A stretch of 64,000 nt of DNA from JANXSF01 sp043755435 (lineage in GTDB: Bacteria; Acidobacteriota; Terriglobia; Bryobacterales; Bryobacteraceae), in assembly GCA_043755435.1 (NCBI GenBank), contig JAYUSZ010000059.1:13805-77804 (forward strand), given 5' to 3'. Below the pieces are notes generated by a model that saw only the letters and a list, made by a program, of their open reading frames with translations, did no database searches and had not been told where the DNA came from. Positions 1 through 8,100 of the stretch are shown piece by piece. The position numbers and the translations under genes were made by a program. Each line of letters starts with the position of its first letter. Position 1 is the first letter of the stretch.

Positions 1-198
1 AAAGTTGGAGCTGATGCCGATATCACTGTCTTCGATCCAAACACGGTTATGGACCAAGCTACATTCGGCAAACCAGCCATCCCAAGCATTGGCATGAAGC
101 ATGTTCTTGTGAATGGACAACTGGTAGTCCTCAATGGCGAATTGCAGCAGACGGTAAAAGCCGGTCGGGGAGTGCGCGCCCCCGTCACCACTCGCTAA
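1..198 (+). CDS. Amidohydrolase family protein, C-terminal end (partial)
   Basis: Open from the first base in frame 1 to TAA at 196-198, giving the last 65 residues of a protein whose start lies outside the window. The segment GADADITVFDPNTV followed by GMKHVLVNGQLVV is the typical last part of the small beta-sandwich domain that closes metal-dependent amidohydrolases of the D-aminoacylase/dihydroorotase type. The catalytic barrel is not in view, so the substrate cannot be assigned. The next gene follows within 10 bp on the same strand, so the two are probably cotranscribed. Confidence 0.8.
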   Translation, partial: KVGADADITVFDPNTVMDQATFGKPAIPSIGMKHVLVNGQLVVLNGELQQTVKAGRGVRAPVTTR

Positions 199-206
199 AC
201 TTGAGC

Positions 207-1007
207 ATGCGTACAAGTCTCGTTTTCCTATTCCTATTGCCACTGGCAGCGCAGTCCACACGCGAAATGAACGACATCAATTGGATGGAGTTCCGCGAAT
301 TCGTCCCCAGTAAAATCACCACAGTTCTGCTGCCCACTGGGACGCTGGAAGCACACGGCGTGGCCAACAATGGCGCGGACAACACCGCACCTTTAGCCAT
401 TGCTCGAAAACTTGCTGCGGAATTGAACGCCATGATCGCGCCTGCCGTGAATTATGGAATGACGGGGTCTTTGGATCCTTACCCCGGATCCATGACCATC
501 AGTGAAAAAGCATATCGCGCTTATCTGGGAGACATTCTTGAGGGCCTGGCGAAGCAGGGCTTCAAAAACATTATCGTGATTAACGGCCACGGAGGCGGAC
601 AAACCGCAGTGTTGGAACAACTGACGGAACAGACTGGCAGAGCCCATCCGGTTAGATTGCTTGTAGTCAACTGGTGGAGTTATTGTTCAGACGTGACCTT
701 AAAGATTTTCGGCGAAGACGGCGGACACGCCGGCTGGAACGAGACCGCCATGGTGCAAGCCATTGACAAAAAACTTGTGCACCCGGAGCGATACTCAGAT
801 GCTATGGCCACACCCCGCCCGCCCGCAGCAACTTGGTCGGCCTATCCATTCCCCTCTTCAATCATTCTCTACAAGCCAGGCCAAGGCTATGTGAAGTTCG
901 ATCAAACGAAGGCCGACCAGTACTTTGCCGCTGTTGTAGAAAAAACCGGCAAATTGATTAAAGACACAATTGCCAAGTGGGATCAAGCCGGAATCTTCGT
1001 ACGTTGA
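207..1007 (+). CDS. Creatininase family protein, exported
   Basis: A 266-residue protein of the creatininase (creatinine amidohydrolase) superfamily, metal-dependent hydrolases of cyclic amides and related compounds. Visible motifs in family order are LPTGTLEAHG then GADN (metal-binding Glu, His and Asp), VINGHGGGQ, and DGGHAGWNETAMV with the second catalytic Glu. The start at ATG 207 gives the signal-like segment MRTSLVFLFLLPLAAQ; a TTG at 201 is an alternative two codons upstream. The protein is therefore probably periplasmic, which is common for these family members in Acidobacteria but unlike cytoplasmic creatininase. It follows an amidohydrolase gene, suggesting a small amide-degradation unit. 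The true substrate is unknown. Confidence 0.82.
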   Translation: MRTSLVFLFLLPLAAQSTREMNDINWMEFREFVPSKITTVLLPTGTLEAHGVANNGADNTAPLAIARKLAAELNAMIAPAVNYGMTGSLDPYPGSMTISEKAYRAYLGDILEGLAKQGFKNIIVINGHGGGQTAVLEQLTEQTGRAHPVRLLVVNWWSYCSDVTLKIFGEDGGHAGWNETAMVQAIDKKLVHPERYSDAMATPRPPAATWSAYPFPSSIILYKPGQGYVKFDQTKADQYFAAVVEKTGKLIKDTIAKWDQAGIFVR

Positions 1008-1009
1008 AA

Positions 1010-1846
1010 TTACAATTCGTCGTAAAGCCCTGGCAGTGTGCGCCCTTTCAAGCCAGCAACACCCCAGCCTAAATCGTCCAGTTGAATCGCGGCAATTGCT
1101 TCTTCTTTCGATTTACCTTGTTTCTTCAAAACCATCAAACGGTTCCGCATCGTCTCAAACTTGGCATTCCAGGCAGCCAAATCTGCCTTCTTGCTGATCG
1201 GACCATGTCCTGGAATCACCGTTTCAGCTTCCAGTTTCAAAGCATTGTAAATCGACTTGTTCCACTCAACGCCACTCCCGCCATTTGCATAATCCACATA
1301 TGGGCCGCCGGTGTTGAACATATCTCCCAAGTGCATCACGCGGTGCGCAGGAAAGTACACAGTAATGTCGCCGTTGGTATGGCCTCGTCCAAAATAGAAT
1401 GCGCGGACTTCCTTACCACCCAAATGAATCGCCGTTTCTGAACCAAACGTCAATCTCGGAATACCAGGCATTTTTCCGGCAACCATTCGTTCACGGGCAT
1501 TTTTATGTTGAACTATTTCCAGTCCCGGGATAGCCTCCGCCATTTTTTCATTGCCCCCGGTATGGTCGCCGTGGTGATGAGTGTTGATGATGTAGCGGAT
1601 GGGTTTCGAGCTAATCGCTTTCACCTTTGTCAAAATCTCAGGCACGTCTTTTGCAAATTTGTCGTCCACCAGAATGATGCCTTCTTCGGTGGTGTAGACG
1701 GCCACATTCCCGCCGTTCCCCACAATCACGTGCAAATCGTCGGCAATCTTTTCAACCGTTAGGCCGGCCTGCTGGGAATTTCCCAACCAAAAACTGCCCA
1801 AGGCAACAACCATCGCGCCAGTGCGCAGAAGCATTGTATTCTTCAA
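1010..1846 (-). CDS. MBL-fold metallo-hydrolase, exported
   Basis: A 278-residue metallo-beta-lactamase-fold protein. The zinc-binding motif is seen at residues 90-95 (HHHGDH, i.e. HxHxDH); further ligands are visible in GRGHTNGD, in HLGDMF and in the final VIPGHGP. The N-terminus MKNTMLLRTGAMVVALGSFW is a hydrophobic export signal. The overall layout (TTEEGIILVDD before the motif and a C-terminal helical tail) resembles periplasmic quinoprotein-relay-like or generic secreted MBL hydrolases rather than a proven beta-lactamase. It is convergent with the creatininase gene, with a 2-bp gap and no obvious terminator between them. The substrate cannot be stated from sequence. Confidence 0.85.
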   Translation of the reverse strand: MKNTMLLRTGAMVVALGSFWLGNSQQAGLTVEKIADDLHVIVGNGGNVAVYTTEEGIILVDDKFAKDVPEILTKVKAISSKPIRYIINTHHHGDHTGGNEKMAEAIPGLEIVQHKNARERMVAGKMPGIPRLTFGSETAIHLGGKEVRAFYFGRGHTNGDITVYFPAHRVMHLGDMFNTGGPYVDYANGGSGVEWNKSIYNALKLEAETVIPGHGPISKKADLAAWNAKFETMRNRLMVLKKQGKSKEEAIAAIQLDDLGWGVAGLKGRTLPGLYDEL

Positions 1847-1917
1847 ATCAAGTTCCTCCCTTTAGCGGCTCATCCTAACACATTAGGCAGGTACCTGATA
1901 CGATGGTGGAATCCCCT

Positions 1918-3318
1918 ATGGCTTTGCGTTTTTACAATACCCTGACGCAACAGGTGCAGGAATTCGTGCCTGCCGACGGCAACACTGTCCGCATGTACAC
2001 CTGTGGTCCTACCGTCTACAATTTCGTCCACATTGGCAATCTCAGAACGTTCACTTTTCAGGACCTGCTGCGCCGCTGGTTGCGCGCCAGCGGCTTTGCA
2101 CTAAATCACGTGATGAACATCACCGACGTGGAAGACAAAATCATCCGTAGCGCTGTCGCGGCGAACCAGACAATTCAGGAATACACCAAGCCCTACGAAG
2201 AGGCGTTTCTTGAAGATTGCCAGACTCTGCGTTTTGAAAAGCCCGAGCGCATTGTTCGTGCCACCGAACACATTCCCGAAATGGCAGATCTGATAGAAAA
2301 GCTCACGGCGAAGGGTATGACGTATACCAGCGACGGCTCCGTTTACTTTCGCATTTCGCAATTCAAAGAATACGGCAAGCTCTCCCATAACGACTTTGCC
2401 GGAATGCGCGCCGGTGCGCGGGTTGATGTGGACGAGTACGATAAAGACGATGCTCGCGACTTTGTTCTATGGAAGATGAAGAAGGATGGCGAACCGTCCT
2501 GGCAGACTTCCATTGGCGATGGCCGCCCTGGCTGGCACATTGAATGCTCCGCCATGGCAATGAAGTATCTTGGCGAAACTTTGGATATTCATGCTGGTGG
2601 CGTGGATCTGGTTTTCCCCCATCACGAAAACGAAATCGCCCAATCGGAAGGCGTCACTGGAAAGCAATTTGCCCGATTCTGGCTCCATTCTGAGCACTTG
2701 GTGGTTGAAGGGCAGAAGATGTCCAAATCGCTCGGCAACTTCTACACTCTGCGCGATCTCATGGCGCTGGGCTACCAGCCGGAAATTATCCGGTACTTGC
2801 TTACCCAAGTGCCGTACCGCAACAAACTGAACTTCACCATGGACGGCCTGAAAGCCGCCGCCACCGCAATTGACCGTTTGCGAAATTACAAATTGCGTTT
2901 GGAAACTGACAAATATCCAACTGGGGCAAATGGCGAAATGGAAGCGCGCATTGCACAGGCCAAAGCCGATTTCACTGCTTCCATGGATGACGACTTAAAC
3001 ACTGCCGGTGCCATGGCTGCTGTCTTTGAATTGATTCGCGATACCAACACCGCTATGGACAATGGTCAGTTTATGGAAGCCAACCGCACATCAGCGCTGG
3101 CGTTTCTTCAATCGTTCGATTCCATTTTTGAAGTTCTGGAAGTGACCAAGTCAGAAGATTCCTTATCCGATGCCGAAATCGACACACTGGTAGCCGCACG
3201 TACCGCAGCAAAAAAGGCCAAGGATTTCGCAGGTGCGGACAAACTACGCAACGATCTTTTGGAGAAAGGCATTGTGCTGGAAGACACAAAAGAAGGCGTT
3301 CGCTGGAAAAGAAAGTGA
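1918..3318 (+). CDS. cysS: Cysteinyl-tRNA synthetase
   Basis: Charges tRNA-Cys with cysteine in the cytoplasm. The protein opens MALRFYNTLTQQ, contains CGPTVYNFVHIGN (zinc Cys plus the HIGH-type signature), WHIECSAM and GGVDLVFPHHENEIAQSE (further zinc ligands), and the KMSKS loop intact as GQKMSKSLGN. It ends in a helical anticodon-binding region. Total length, 466 residues, fits the family. ATG 1918 matches the usual N-terminus; ATG 1903, five codons upstream, is an alternative with a better-placed AGG-rich stretch. The PLP-enzyme gene starts at or just after its stop, so sulfur amino acid metabolism genes are clustered here. Confidence 0.97.
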   Translation: MALRFYNTLTQQVQEFVPADGNTVRMYTCGPTVYNFVHIGNLRTFTFQDLLRRWLRASGFALNHVMNITDVEDKIIRSAVAANQTIQEYTKPYEEAFLEDCQTLRFEKPERIVRATEHIPEMADLIEKLTAKGMTYTSDGSVYFRISQFKEYGKLSHNDFAGMRAGARVDVDEYDKDDARDFVLWKMKKDGEPSWQTSIGDGRPGWHIECSAMAMKYLGETLDIHAGGVDLVFPHHENEIAQSEGVTGKQFARFWLHSEHLVVEGQKMSKSLGNFYTLRDLMALGYQPEIIRYLLTQVPYRNKLNFTMDGLKAAATAIDRLRNYKLRLETDKYPTGANGEMEARIAQAKADFTASMDDDLNTAGAMAAVFELIRDTNTAMDNGQFMEANRTSALAFLQSFDSIFEVLEVTKSEDSLSDAEIDTLVAARTAAKKAKDFAGADKLRNDLLEKGIVLEDTKEGVRWKRK

Positions 3319-3320
3319 GT

Positions 3321-4499
3321 ATGGATATCAATACGAAAGCGGTCCATATCGGCGATCGCCGTAAGCCCGGCGCATACGTTCCCGTAACCACGCCGATCTA
3401 CACAGCGGCAACCTATCTTTACGAAAACGTCGAAACCCTGGACAAAGTGTTCGCCCATGAACAGGAAGGCTACGCCTACGCCCGGTACGACAGTCCAAAT
3501 AATTCGGGATTGGAAGAATTGTGTTCAGCATTTGAAAACGGCCACGGTGCCCTGGCTTGTGCCTCAGGCATGGCAGCTCTGCAGTTGGCGCTGTCCGCCG
3601 CTTTGATTGACCGCCGCAAACATATTCTTGCAGCCAGTGCCCTCTATGGTGCCACCATCAACTTGCTGATGAATGTGATGGCTCCTTTCGGTGTGGAAAT
3701 TAGTTTCGTTGACATCACCGATCTGGCCGCACTCGAAGAAGCAATTCTCGAAAACAAACCCGGTTGCATCTTGATGGAAACCATTTCCAATCCACTGTTG
3801 CGGGTTGGGGACATTGCAAAAATTGCAGTACTTGCGCGCGCCAATAACGTGGCTCTAATCGTTGACAATACTTTCGCCTCACCCATGATTGTGCGCCCTC
3901 TCGATCTCGGCGCTCACATCGTGGTGCATAGCCTAACCAAGTATCTTTCCGGCCACGGAGACAGCATGGGTGGTGTGATTATCACCGACGCTGAGCATTT
4001 CGAGGTTATCCGCTCCCTATCTCGTACCTACGGCCCAATCCTCGGTCCCTTTGAAAGTTACCTCTGCTTCCGTGGAATGAAAACCTTTCCGTTGAGAATG
4101 GAAAGGCATTGCGCCAATGCCATTGAGGTGGCTCGATACTTGGAAAAGCATCCAGCCGTTGAGCGTGTCCACTTCCCGGATCAGCAGGATCACCCAGACA
4201 AGGAAACCATTGCCCGCCAGTTTACCCGAGGCATTTATGGCGGCATTGTCACATTTCTTGTGAAGTCTGCGGCAAAGCAGGACATCATGAATTTCATGGA
4301 CCGGCTGAAGCTCGTCGTGCGAGGTACATCACTTGGTGATGTCCATAGCTTGATGCTTTACCCGCTGATCGCGTCCCATCGGGATCTTTCCCCCAAGCAG
4401 CGTCAACGCCAGGGTATTCACGATAATCTCGTGCGCCTCTCAGTCGGCATTGAATCGGCCGCTGACATTTGTGCCGATCTTGATCAGGCCCTGCGGTAA
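3321..4499 (+). CDS. PLP-dependent trans-sulfuration enzyme (Cys/Met metabolism family)
   Basis: A 392-residue fold-type I PLP enzyme of the cystathionine gamma-synthase / beta-lyase / methionine gamma-lyase family. Seen are VTTPIYTAATY, YARYDSPN (the Tyr/Arg phosphate-binding segment contributed to the neighbouring subunit), ASGMAALQLA, the cofactor Asp in VDNTFASP, and the Schiff-base lysine near residue 207 in HSLTKYLSGHGD. The C-terminus has the substrate-binding SLGDVHSL segment. Members with different reactions look alike, so substrate and direction (synthesis or cleavage of cystathionine, homocysteine or methionine) remain open. Start ATG 3321 lies 2 bp after cysS; a GTG at 3315 overlapping the cysS stop is possible. 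Confidence 0.9.
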   Translation: MDINTKAVHIGDRRKPGAYVPVTTPIYTAATYLYENVETLDKVFAHEQEGYAYARYDSPNNSGLEELCSAFENGHGALACASGMAALQLALSAALIDRRKHILAASALYGATINLLMNVMAPFGVEISFVDITDLAALEEAILENKPGCILMETISNPLLRVGDIAKIAVLARANNVALIVDNTFASPMIVRPLDLGAHIVVHSLTKYLSGHGDSMGGVIITDAEHFEVIRSLSRTYGPILGPFESYLCFRGMKTFPLRMERHCANAIEVARYLEKHPAVERVHFPDQQDHPDKETIARQFTRGIYGGIVTFLVKSAAKQDIMNFMDRLKLVVRGTSLGDVHSLMLYPLIASHRDLSPKQRQRQGIHDNLVRLSVGIESAADICADLDQALR

Positions 4500-5417
4500 A
4501 TGCCTGCGCCTCGCAATCGGACCATTCGTTTAACCAAAGCGGATCAAAGCCGGTTTCGCGCGCGACTGGCAAAATTGAAGGCTCCTGCCACTATAGCCGA
4601 CGTGGAAAACAAAACCATCCATCAGGATCTGTTTTCCGTTCTGCCGTACCTTCCTGCGGCCTGCGCCGACCTGATTTTTGTAGATCCGCCATACAATCTG
4701 GATAAAGCCTTCGGAACATCTACTTTCAAAGCACGCACCCTCGACGCATATGCGGAGTGGCTGGAATCCTGGCTGCCCGCGCTGCTGCGAACCGCAAAGC
4801 CGGAAGCTACTGTCTATTTGTGCGGCGACTGGCGATCCTCCCCTGCCCTGCACCAAGTTGCAGCGAAGTATCTGACCATTCGAAATCGAATTACCTGGGA
4901 ACGCGAAAAGGGTCGCGGTGCTTCTCGCAACTGGAAAAACGCCAGCGAAGATATTTTTTTCTGTACTTGTTCCAAACAATATTCGTTCAACGTGGATGCA
5001 GTAAAACTGCGCCGCCAAGTACGTGCCCCTTATCGCGATCGCAACGGCGAACCGAAAGACTGGCAAGCCACAGAAAAGGGAAACTATCGCGATACCTATC
5101 CATCCAACCTCTGGACAGACGTAACCGTACCATTCTGGTCGATGGCCGAAAATACGGAACATCCCGCCCAGAAACCAGAAAAGTTATTAGCCAAGTTGAT
5201 TCTTGCCAGCACTCGCGAAGGCGATCTGGTCCTCGATCCTTTTCTAGGATCTGGAACCACCAGCGTTGTTGCGAAAAAATTGGAACGCCGTTGGATTGGA
5301 ATTGAACAGAATCGTAATTACTGTATGCTGACCGAAAAGCGTCTGGAAATGGCCGGCCTCGATCCAAGCGTGCAAGGATACGAAGAAGGAGTTTTCTGGG
5401 AACGAAATTCCGGTTAA
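4500..5417 (+). CDS. Site-specific DNA methyltransferase, beta-class N6-adenine/N4-cytosine type
   Basis: A 305-residue SAM-dependent DNA methyltransferase that modifies an exocyclic amino group. The catalytic motif IV DPPY is at residues 62-65 and precedes the SAM-binding motif I DPFLGSG at residues 246-252. This circular order defines the beta class, together with the HPAQKPEKLL segment and RRWIGIEQN. The start codon directly abuts the stop of the PLP gene (TAAATG). No restriction endonuclease gene is adjacent: the neighbours are a PLP enzyme and an amidohydrolase. It therefore looks like an orphan methyltransferase, possibly regulatory or left from a restriction system. Target sequence and methylated base cannot be read from the protein. 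Confidence 0.9.
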   Translation: MPAPRNRTIRLTKADQSRFRARLAKLKAPATIADVENKTIHQDLFSVLPYLPAACADLIFVDPPYNLDKAFGTSTFKARTLDAYAEWLESWLPALLRTAKPEATVYLCGDWRSSPALHQVAAKYLTIRNRITWEREKGRGASRNWKNASEDIFFCTCSKQYSFNVDAVKLRRQVRAPYRDRNGEPKDWQATEKGNYRDTYPSNLWTDVTVPFWSMAENTEHPAQKPEKLLAKLILASTREGDLVLDPFLGSGTTSVVAKKLERRWIGIEQNRNYCMLTEKRLEMAGLDPSVQGYEEGVFWERNSG

Positions 5418-5485
5418 ACCCAAAGTCGCAGATTGATCCTCCCAAAGTCCGGAAATCGTGATTGGGATCTGCGAACATTGACGTT

Positions 5486-6685
5486 ATGCGGCGAATTCTG
5501 AACCCTTGTTTCGGCCTACTAATTTCCTTATCTGTTTCGGCGCAAACATTGGTGCTCTCGGGAGGAACAATTTGGGTGAGTCCCACTGCAGAGCCAGTTC
5601 ACAAAGGGACAGTCCTGATCGAAAACGGACGCATTGCGTCAGTTGAGCGCGGTCGCATTCGAGTGCCTCGCGGAGCACGTGTGCTCGATTGTTCGGGTCT
5701 AACGATCCTGGCTGGGTTCTGGAATAGCCACGTCCACTTCTTTGAGCGGAAGTGGGAAGACTCCACTGCAATCCCGGCGCAAGAACTCGAGCAGCAAGTC
5801 CAGTCAATGAGCACAAGATTCGGGTTTACTAGCGTTTTCGACATCGCGTCAACTGGGAACAATACCAGAAGCATCCGTGACCGGATCGAACGTCACGAAC
5901 TGCATGGACCCCGAATTCGCACTACAGGTGAAGCAATCGTAGCACCAGGTGCAGTTCCTCCGCCAAATATGCTTCGGATGATGGGGAACATGGTTTCCGC
6001 AAATCACGAGGTGACCAGCACCGATCAAGCAGAAGCGTCAGCGCGCTCACTTCTCAGCGCCGGCAGCGACGGTATCAAGATACACCTCCAACTCCCAATT
6101 GCCGAAGTTGTCATTCGGACGGTAGTTGACGAGGCGCATCGGGCTGGCAAACCTGTTTTCGTACATCCCAGCACCCGCGCTGACGTTCTAACTGCGGCGC
6201 GCTCAGGAGTGGACGTGCTCGCGCATACTACACCCTTTTCTGAATGGGATTCTTCCGTCGTGCCCGCGCTGTTGGACAAACGAGTGGCAATAACGCCGAC
6301 GCTGACTTTGTGGCACTATGCTTTGAGGCACGGTCTTGTTTCAGTGCAAGATCGGGCCGTAAACCAGGCATTGGCTCAACTCAAAGCGTGGGCGAATGCT
6401 GGGGGAACTGTCTTGTTCGGGAACGATCTGGGTGCTGTGGAATACGACCCCTCTCAAGAGTACGAACTGATGTCCAAGGCCGGGATGAGCTTTCGCCAAA
6501 TTCTGGCGTCGCTCACAACTGCACCTGCGGAAAGATTCGGAGACGCCATACGCTTGGGAAAGGTTGCCAGAGGCTTTGCGGCTGATCTGGCAGTGGTGGA
6601 GGGCGATCCCAACTTGAACATCCGTGCTTTGACCGCAGTCCGGTACACGATTCGCGATGGGCAAATTGTGTACAAAGCGCGCTAA
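5486..6685 (+). CDS. Exported amidohydrolase family protein
   Basis: A 399-residue metal-dependent amidohydrolase of the imidazolonepropionase-like group. Metal ligands visible in order are HVH in NSHVHFFERK, a lysine in GIKIHLQLP, His in VFVHPSTRADV, His in VLAHTTPF and the catalytic Asp in VLFGNDLG. The C-terminus GKVARGFAADLAVVEGDP closes the beta-sandwich domain. ATG 5486 gives the signal peptide MRRILNPCFGLLISLSVSAQ; a TTG at 5462 would only lengthen it. It is exported, so it likely acts on peptides or cyclic amides in the periplasm. The substrate is unknown. A 68-bp gap separates it from the methyltransferase, so it may have its own promoter. Confidence 0.85.
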   Translation: MRRILNPCFGLLISLSVSAQTLVLSGGTIWVSPTAEPVHKGTVLIENGRIASVERGRIRVPRGARVLDCSGLTILAGFWNSHVHFFERKWEDSTAIPAQELEQQVQSMSTRFGFTSVFDIASTGNNTRSIRDRIERHELHGPRIRTTGEAIVAPGAVPPPNMLRMMGNMVSANHEVTSTDQAEASARSLLSAGSDGIKIHLQLPIAEVVIRTVVDEAHRAGKPVFVHPSTRADVLTAARSGVDVLAHTTPFSEWDSSVVPALLDKRVAITPTLTLWHYALRHGLVSVQDRAVNQALAQLKAWANAGGTVLFGNDLGAVEYDPSQEYELMSKAGMSFRQILASLTTAPAERFGDAIRLGKVARGFAADLAVVEGDPNLNIRALTAVRYTIRDGQIVYKAR

Positions 6686-6743
6686 CGTTTAATCGAGCTA
6701 CCCAACCCTATATCAATTTGTCCGTTTTAGCAATTTCAAGAAA

Positions 6744-7060
6744 GCCATCCACAACTCTTGTTCATCTCAATTTGCCTTCTTTTCAGCCACTTGCAAAAAC
6801 GAAGCAGGTTTCACTTTCAAAACCTATGAGACTCTTTACACAGGAAGACAAATTGCTGGCCAGCAACTTCCCAAAAAGTCTAGTCCTCGAGGGAGATTAA
6901 CTCTTCTGGGGTTCTGAATCTAATCTGAATCTCAAACATGGCTGAGCACTGTGAATGAGAGCTGTAAAAAGCAGGCTGCTTGGGTAGCAGTCACAAGATG
7001 AAAGGAGGAACTCCAGTTGAAAAAGATTTGCAGTATATGTTCGCGAGGCTGTAGTACGTT
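6744..7060 (+). repeat. Dispersed ~310-bp repeat, copy 1
   Basis: Nearly all of the 390-bp gap between the amidohydrolase and the PaiB-like gene is a sequence that recurs, in the opposite orientation, at about 45908-46217. Reading both by eye, similarity runs over the whole length and is nearly gapless in its first ~180 bp. The best-conserved block is around a perfect 14-bp palindrome, TTGCTGGCCAGCAA, at 6853-6866. Near the right end a strong Shine-Dalgarno (AAAGGAGG, 7001-7008) stands 8 bp before a TTG that opens a 20-codon frame (7017-7079) rich in cysteine; copy 2 has a comparable short frame. No terminal inverted repeats or transposase were seen. Function is unknown: RNA gene, small-peptide gene or inert mobile remnant are all possible. 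Confidence 0.7.
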
Positions 7061-7075
7061 TGCACGCAATTCAGG

Positions 7076-7681
7076 TTAGAGCAGATCCTGCATCATCTCA
7101 GCAACGTGCTGATCCATCTGCGATTCACTGCTTTTCAAAGACCACATCACTCGGCCGCGATCTCCAATTGGGCGGTTCTGACTTAACTTGAATTTGCCTT
7201 CCATCGTTTCAATGGGCATTCGAAACGCAACAATGCCTTTGATCAAATTATCAATGTCCGGCGATTCCAAATCGAATCCCCAAGGATTTTCCCGGCCGGA
7301 TTCGAACTGGCTAACAAGCCGCTGCAACAATTCCTTCACTGCAGTCGCCTCTGAAATCACCTGCGGCTTTCCAGTAATGTGAACAGCTGTGTAATTCCAA
7401 GTGGGCACGCTGTGTTCTGGATCTGCATACCAGGAAGGAGAGACGTACGCATGAGGACCATGGAAGATTGCCAAAGCACTGATACCAGCCTCAATATCAC
7501 GAGATTGCGGATTACCCCTTGCCAAGTGGGCAACCAAATTCCCGTCCTCCAAGAGCATTGGCAAATGGGAGGCAATCAAACCCTCAGCACCTTGGGTAAT
7601 CAGCAGCCCAAAACTGTTCGACGCTGCAAACTGTCTTAGAACCTGTTCGTCTTGGATGCGGAAGTGTTCAGGAATGTACAC
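7076..7681 (-). CDS. PaiB-like FMN-binding negative transcriptional regulator family
   Basis: A 201-residue protein of the PaiB family, a split-barrel FMN-binding fold. The N-terminus MYIPEHFRIQD and the central VPTWNYTAVHITGKP are family signatures, and KFKLSQNRP occurs near the C-terminus. In Bacillus, PaiB is linked to repression of sporulation and degradative-enzyme genes. In other phyla the biochemical role is unproven, so the regulator name should be treated as a family label. Its stop codon overlaps the end of the short cysteine-rich frame in the upstream repeat on the other strand. The gene is followed by no terminator that I can see. Confidence 0.85.
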   Translation of the reverse strand: MYIPEHFRIQDEQVLRQFAASNSFGLLITQGAEGLIASHLPMLLEDGNLVAHLARGNPQSRDIEAGISALAIFHGPHAYVSPSWYADPEHSVPTWNYTAVHITGKPQVISEATAVKELLQRLVSQFESGRENPWGFDLESPDIDNLIKGIVAFRMPIETMEGKFKLSQNRPIGDRGRVMWSLKSSESQMDQHVAEMMQDLL

Positions 7682-7711
7682 TTTCGTAATTCTAGCGGAA
7701 ATAAAACCCGA

Positions 7712-8074
7712 TTAGGCTTCCACTGGGACTGCTTCAAGAGTATGCGCCGCTTCGCTCATGTTCGAATAAGTCAAAGTGACCAAAGTTTTCTCAATATTTT
7801 CGCCGGTTTCAATCATAGTGGCCAGATGTGCCGCTGCTAGCTTGGAACACCACGGATCCGATAGGACTCGCCCTGTTTCAGCACTCAACTTGAGGAGAAA
7901 CGGGTGAGAAAGAGCTAGAACTTTTTCCTCGGCAATGTCGCCCGATTTGATCAGGAACTTTACATCCACTGCATCTGCATGGCGAATGGTGATGGCGTTT
8001 TGTTGCCAAAGGAACTCTACCTCCCAAACTGCACCGAAGGCGTCCGTGACTTTGAAATTGCGGTAATTCTCCAT
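7712..8074 (-). CDS. Conserved hypothetical protein, 120 aa
   Basis: A 120-residue soluble protein beginning MENYRNFKVTDAFGAVWEVEF, with no signal peptide, membrane segment or recognised motif. The first half looks like a short beta-rich domain (alternating hydrophobic residues around WEVEFLWQQNAITIRHA). The second half is helical (LAAAHLATMIETGENIEKTLVTL). It lies 27 bp downstream of folE and upstream of the PaiB-like gene on the same strand, so it may be cotranscribed with the pterin genes. I do not recognise the family and assign no function. Confidence 0.6.
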   Translation of the reverse strand: MENYRNFKVTDAFGAVWEVEFLWQQNAITIRHADAVDVKFLIKSGDIAEEKVLALSHPFLLKLSAETGRVLSDPWCSKLAAAHLATMIETGENIEKTLVTLTYSNMSEAAHTLEAVPVEA

Positions 8075-8100
8075 GAACTACCATTGTAGCCAATTCTTGT

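Noticed and set aside
1903..1917. Upstream ATG for cysS
   Set aside because: The family N-terminus begins at the next Met (1918). The earlier ATG adds only five residues. It remains possible because a purine-rich stretch precedes it.
6718..6900. 60-codon plus-strand frame inside repeat copy 1
   Set aside because: It is not the frame shared with copy 2 and has no ribosome site. The other frame is better conserved, but it too lacks a start signal.
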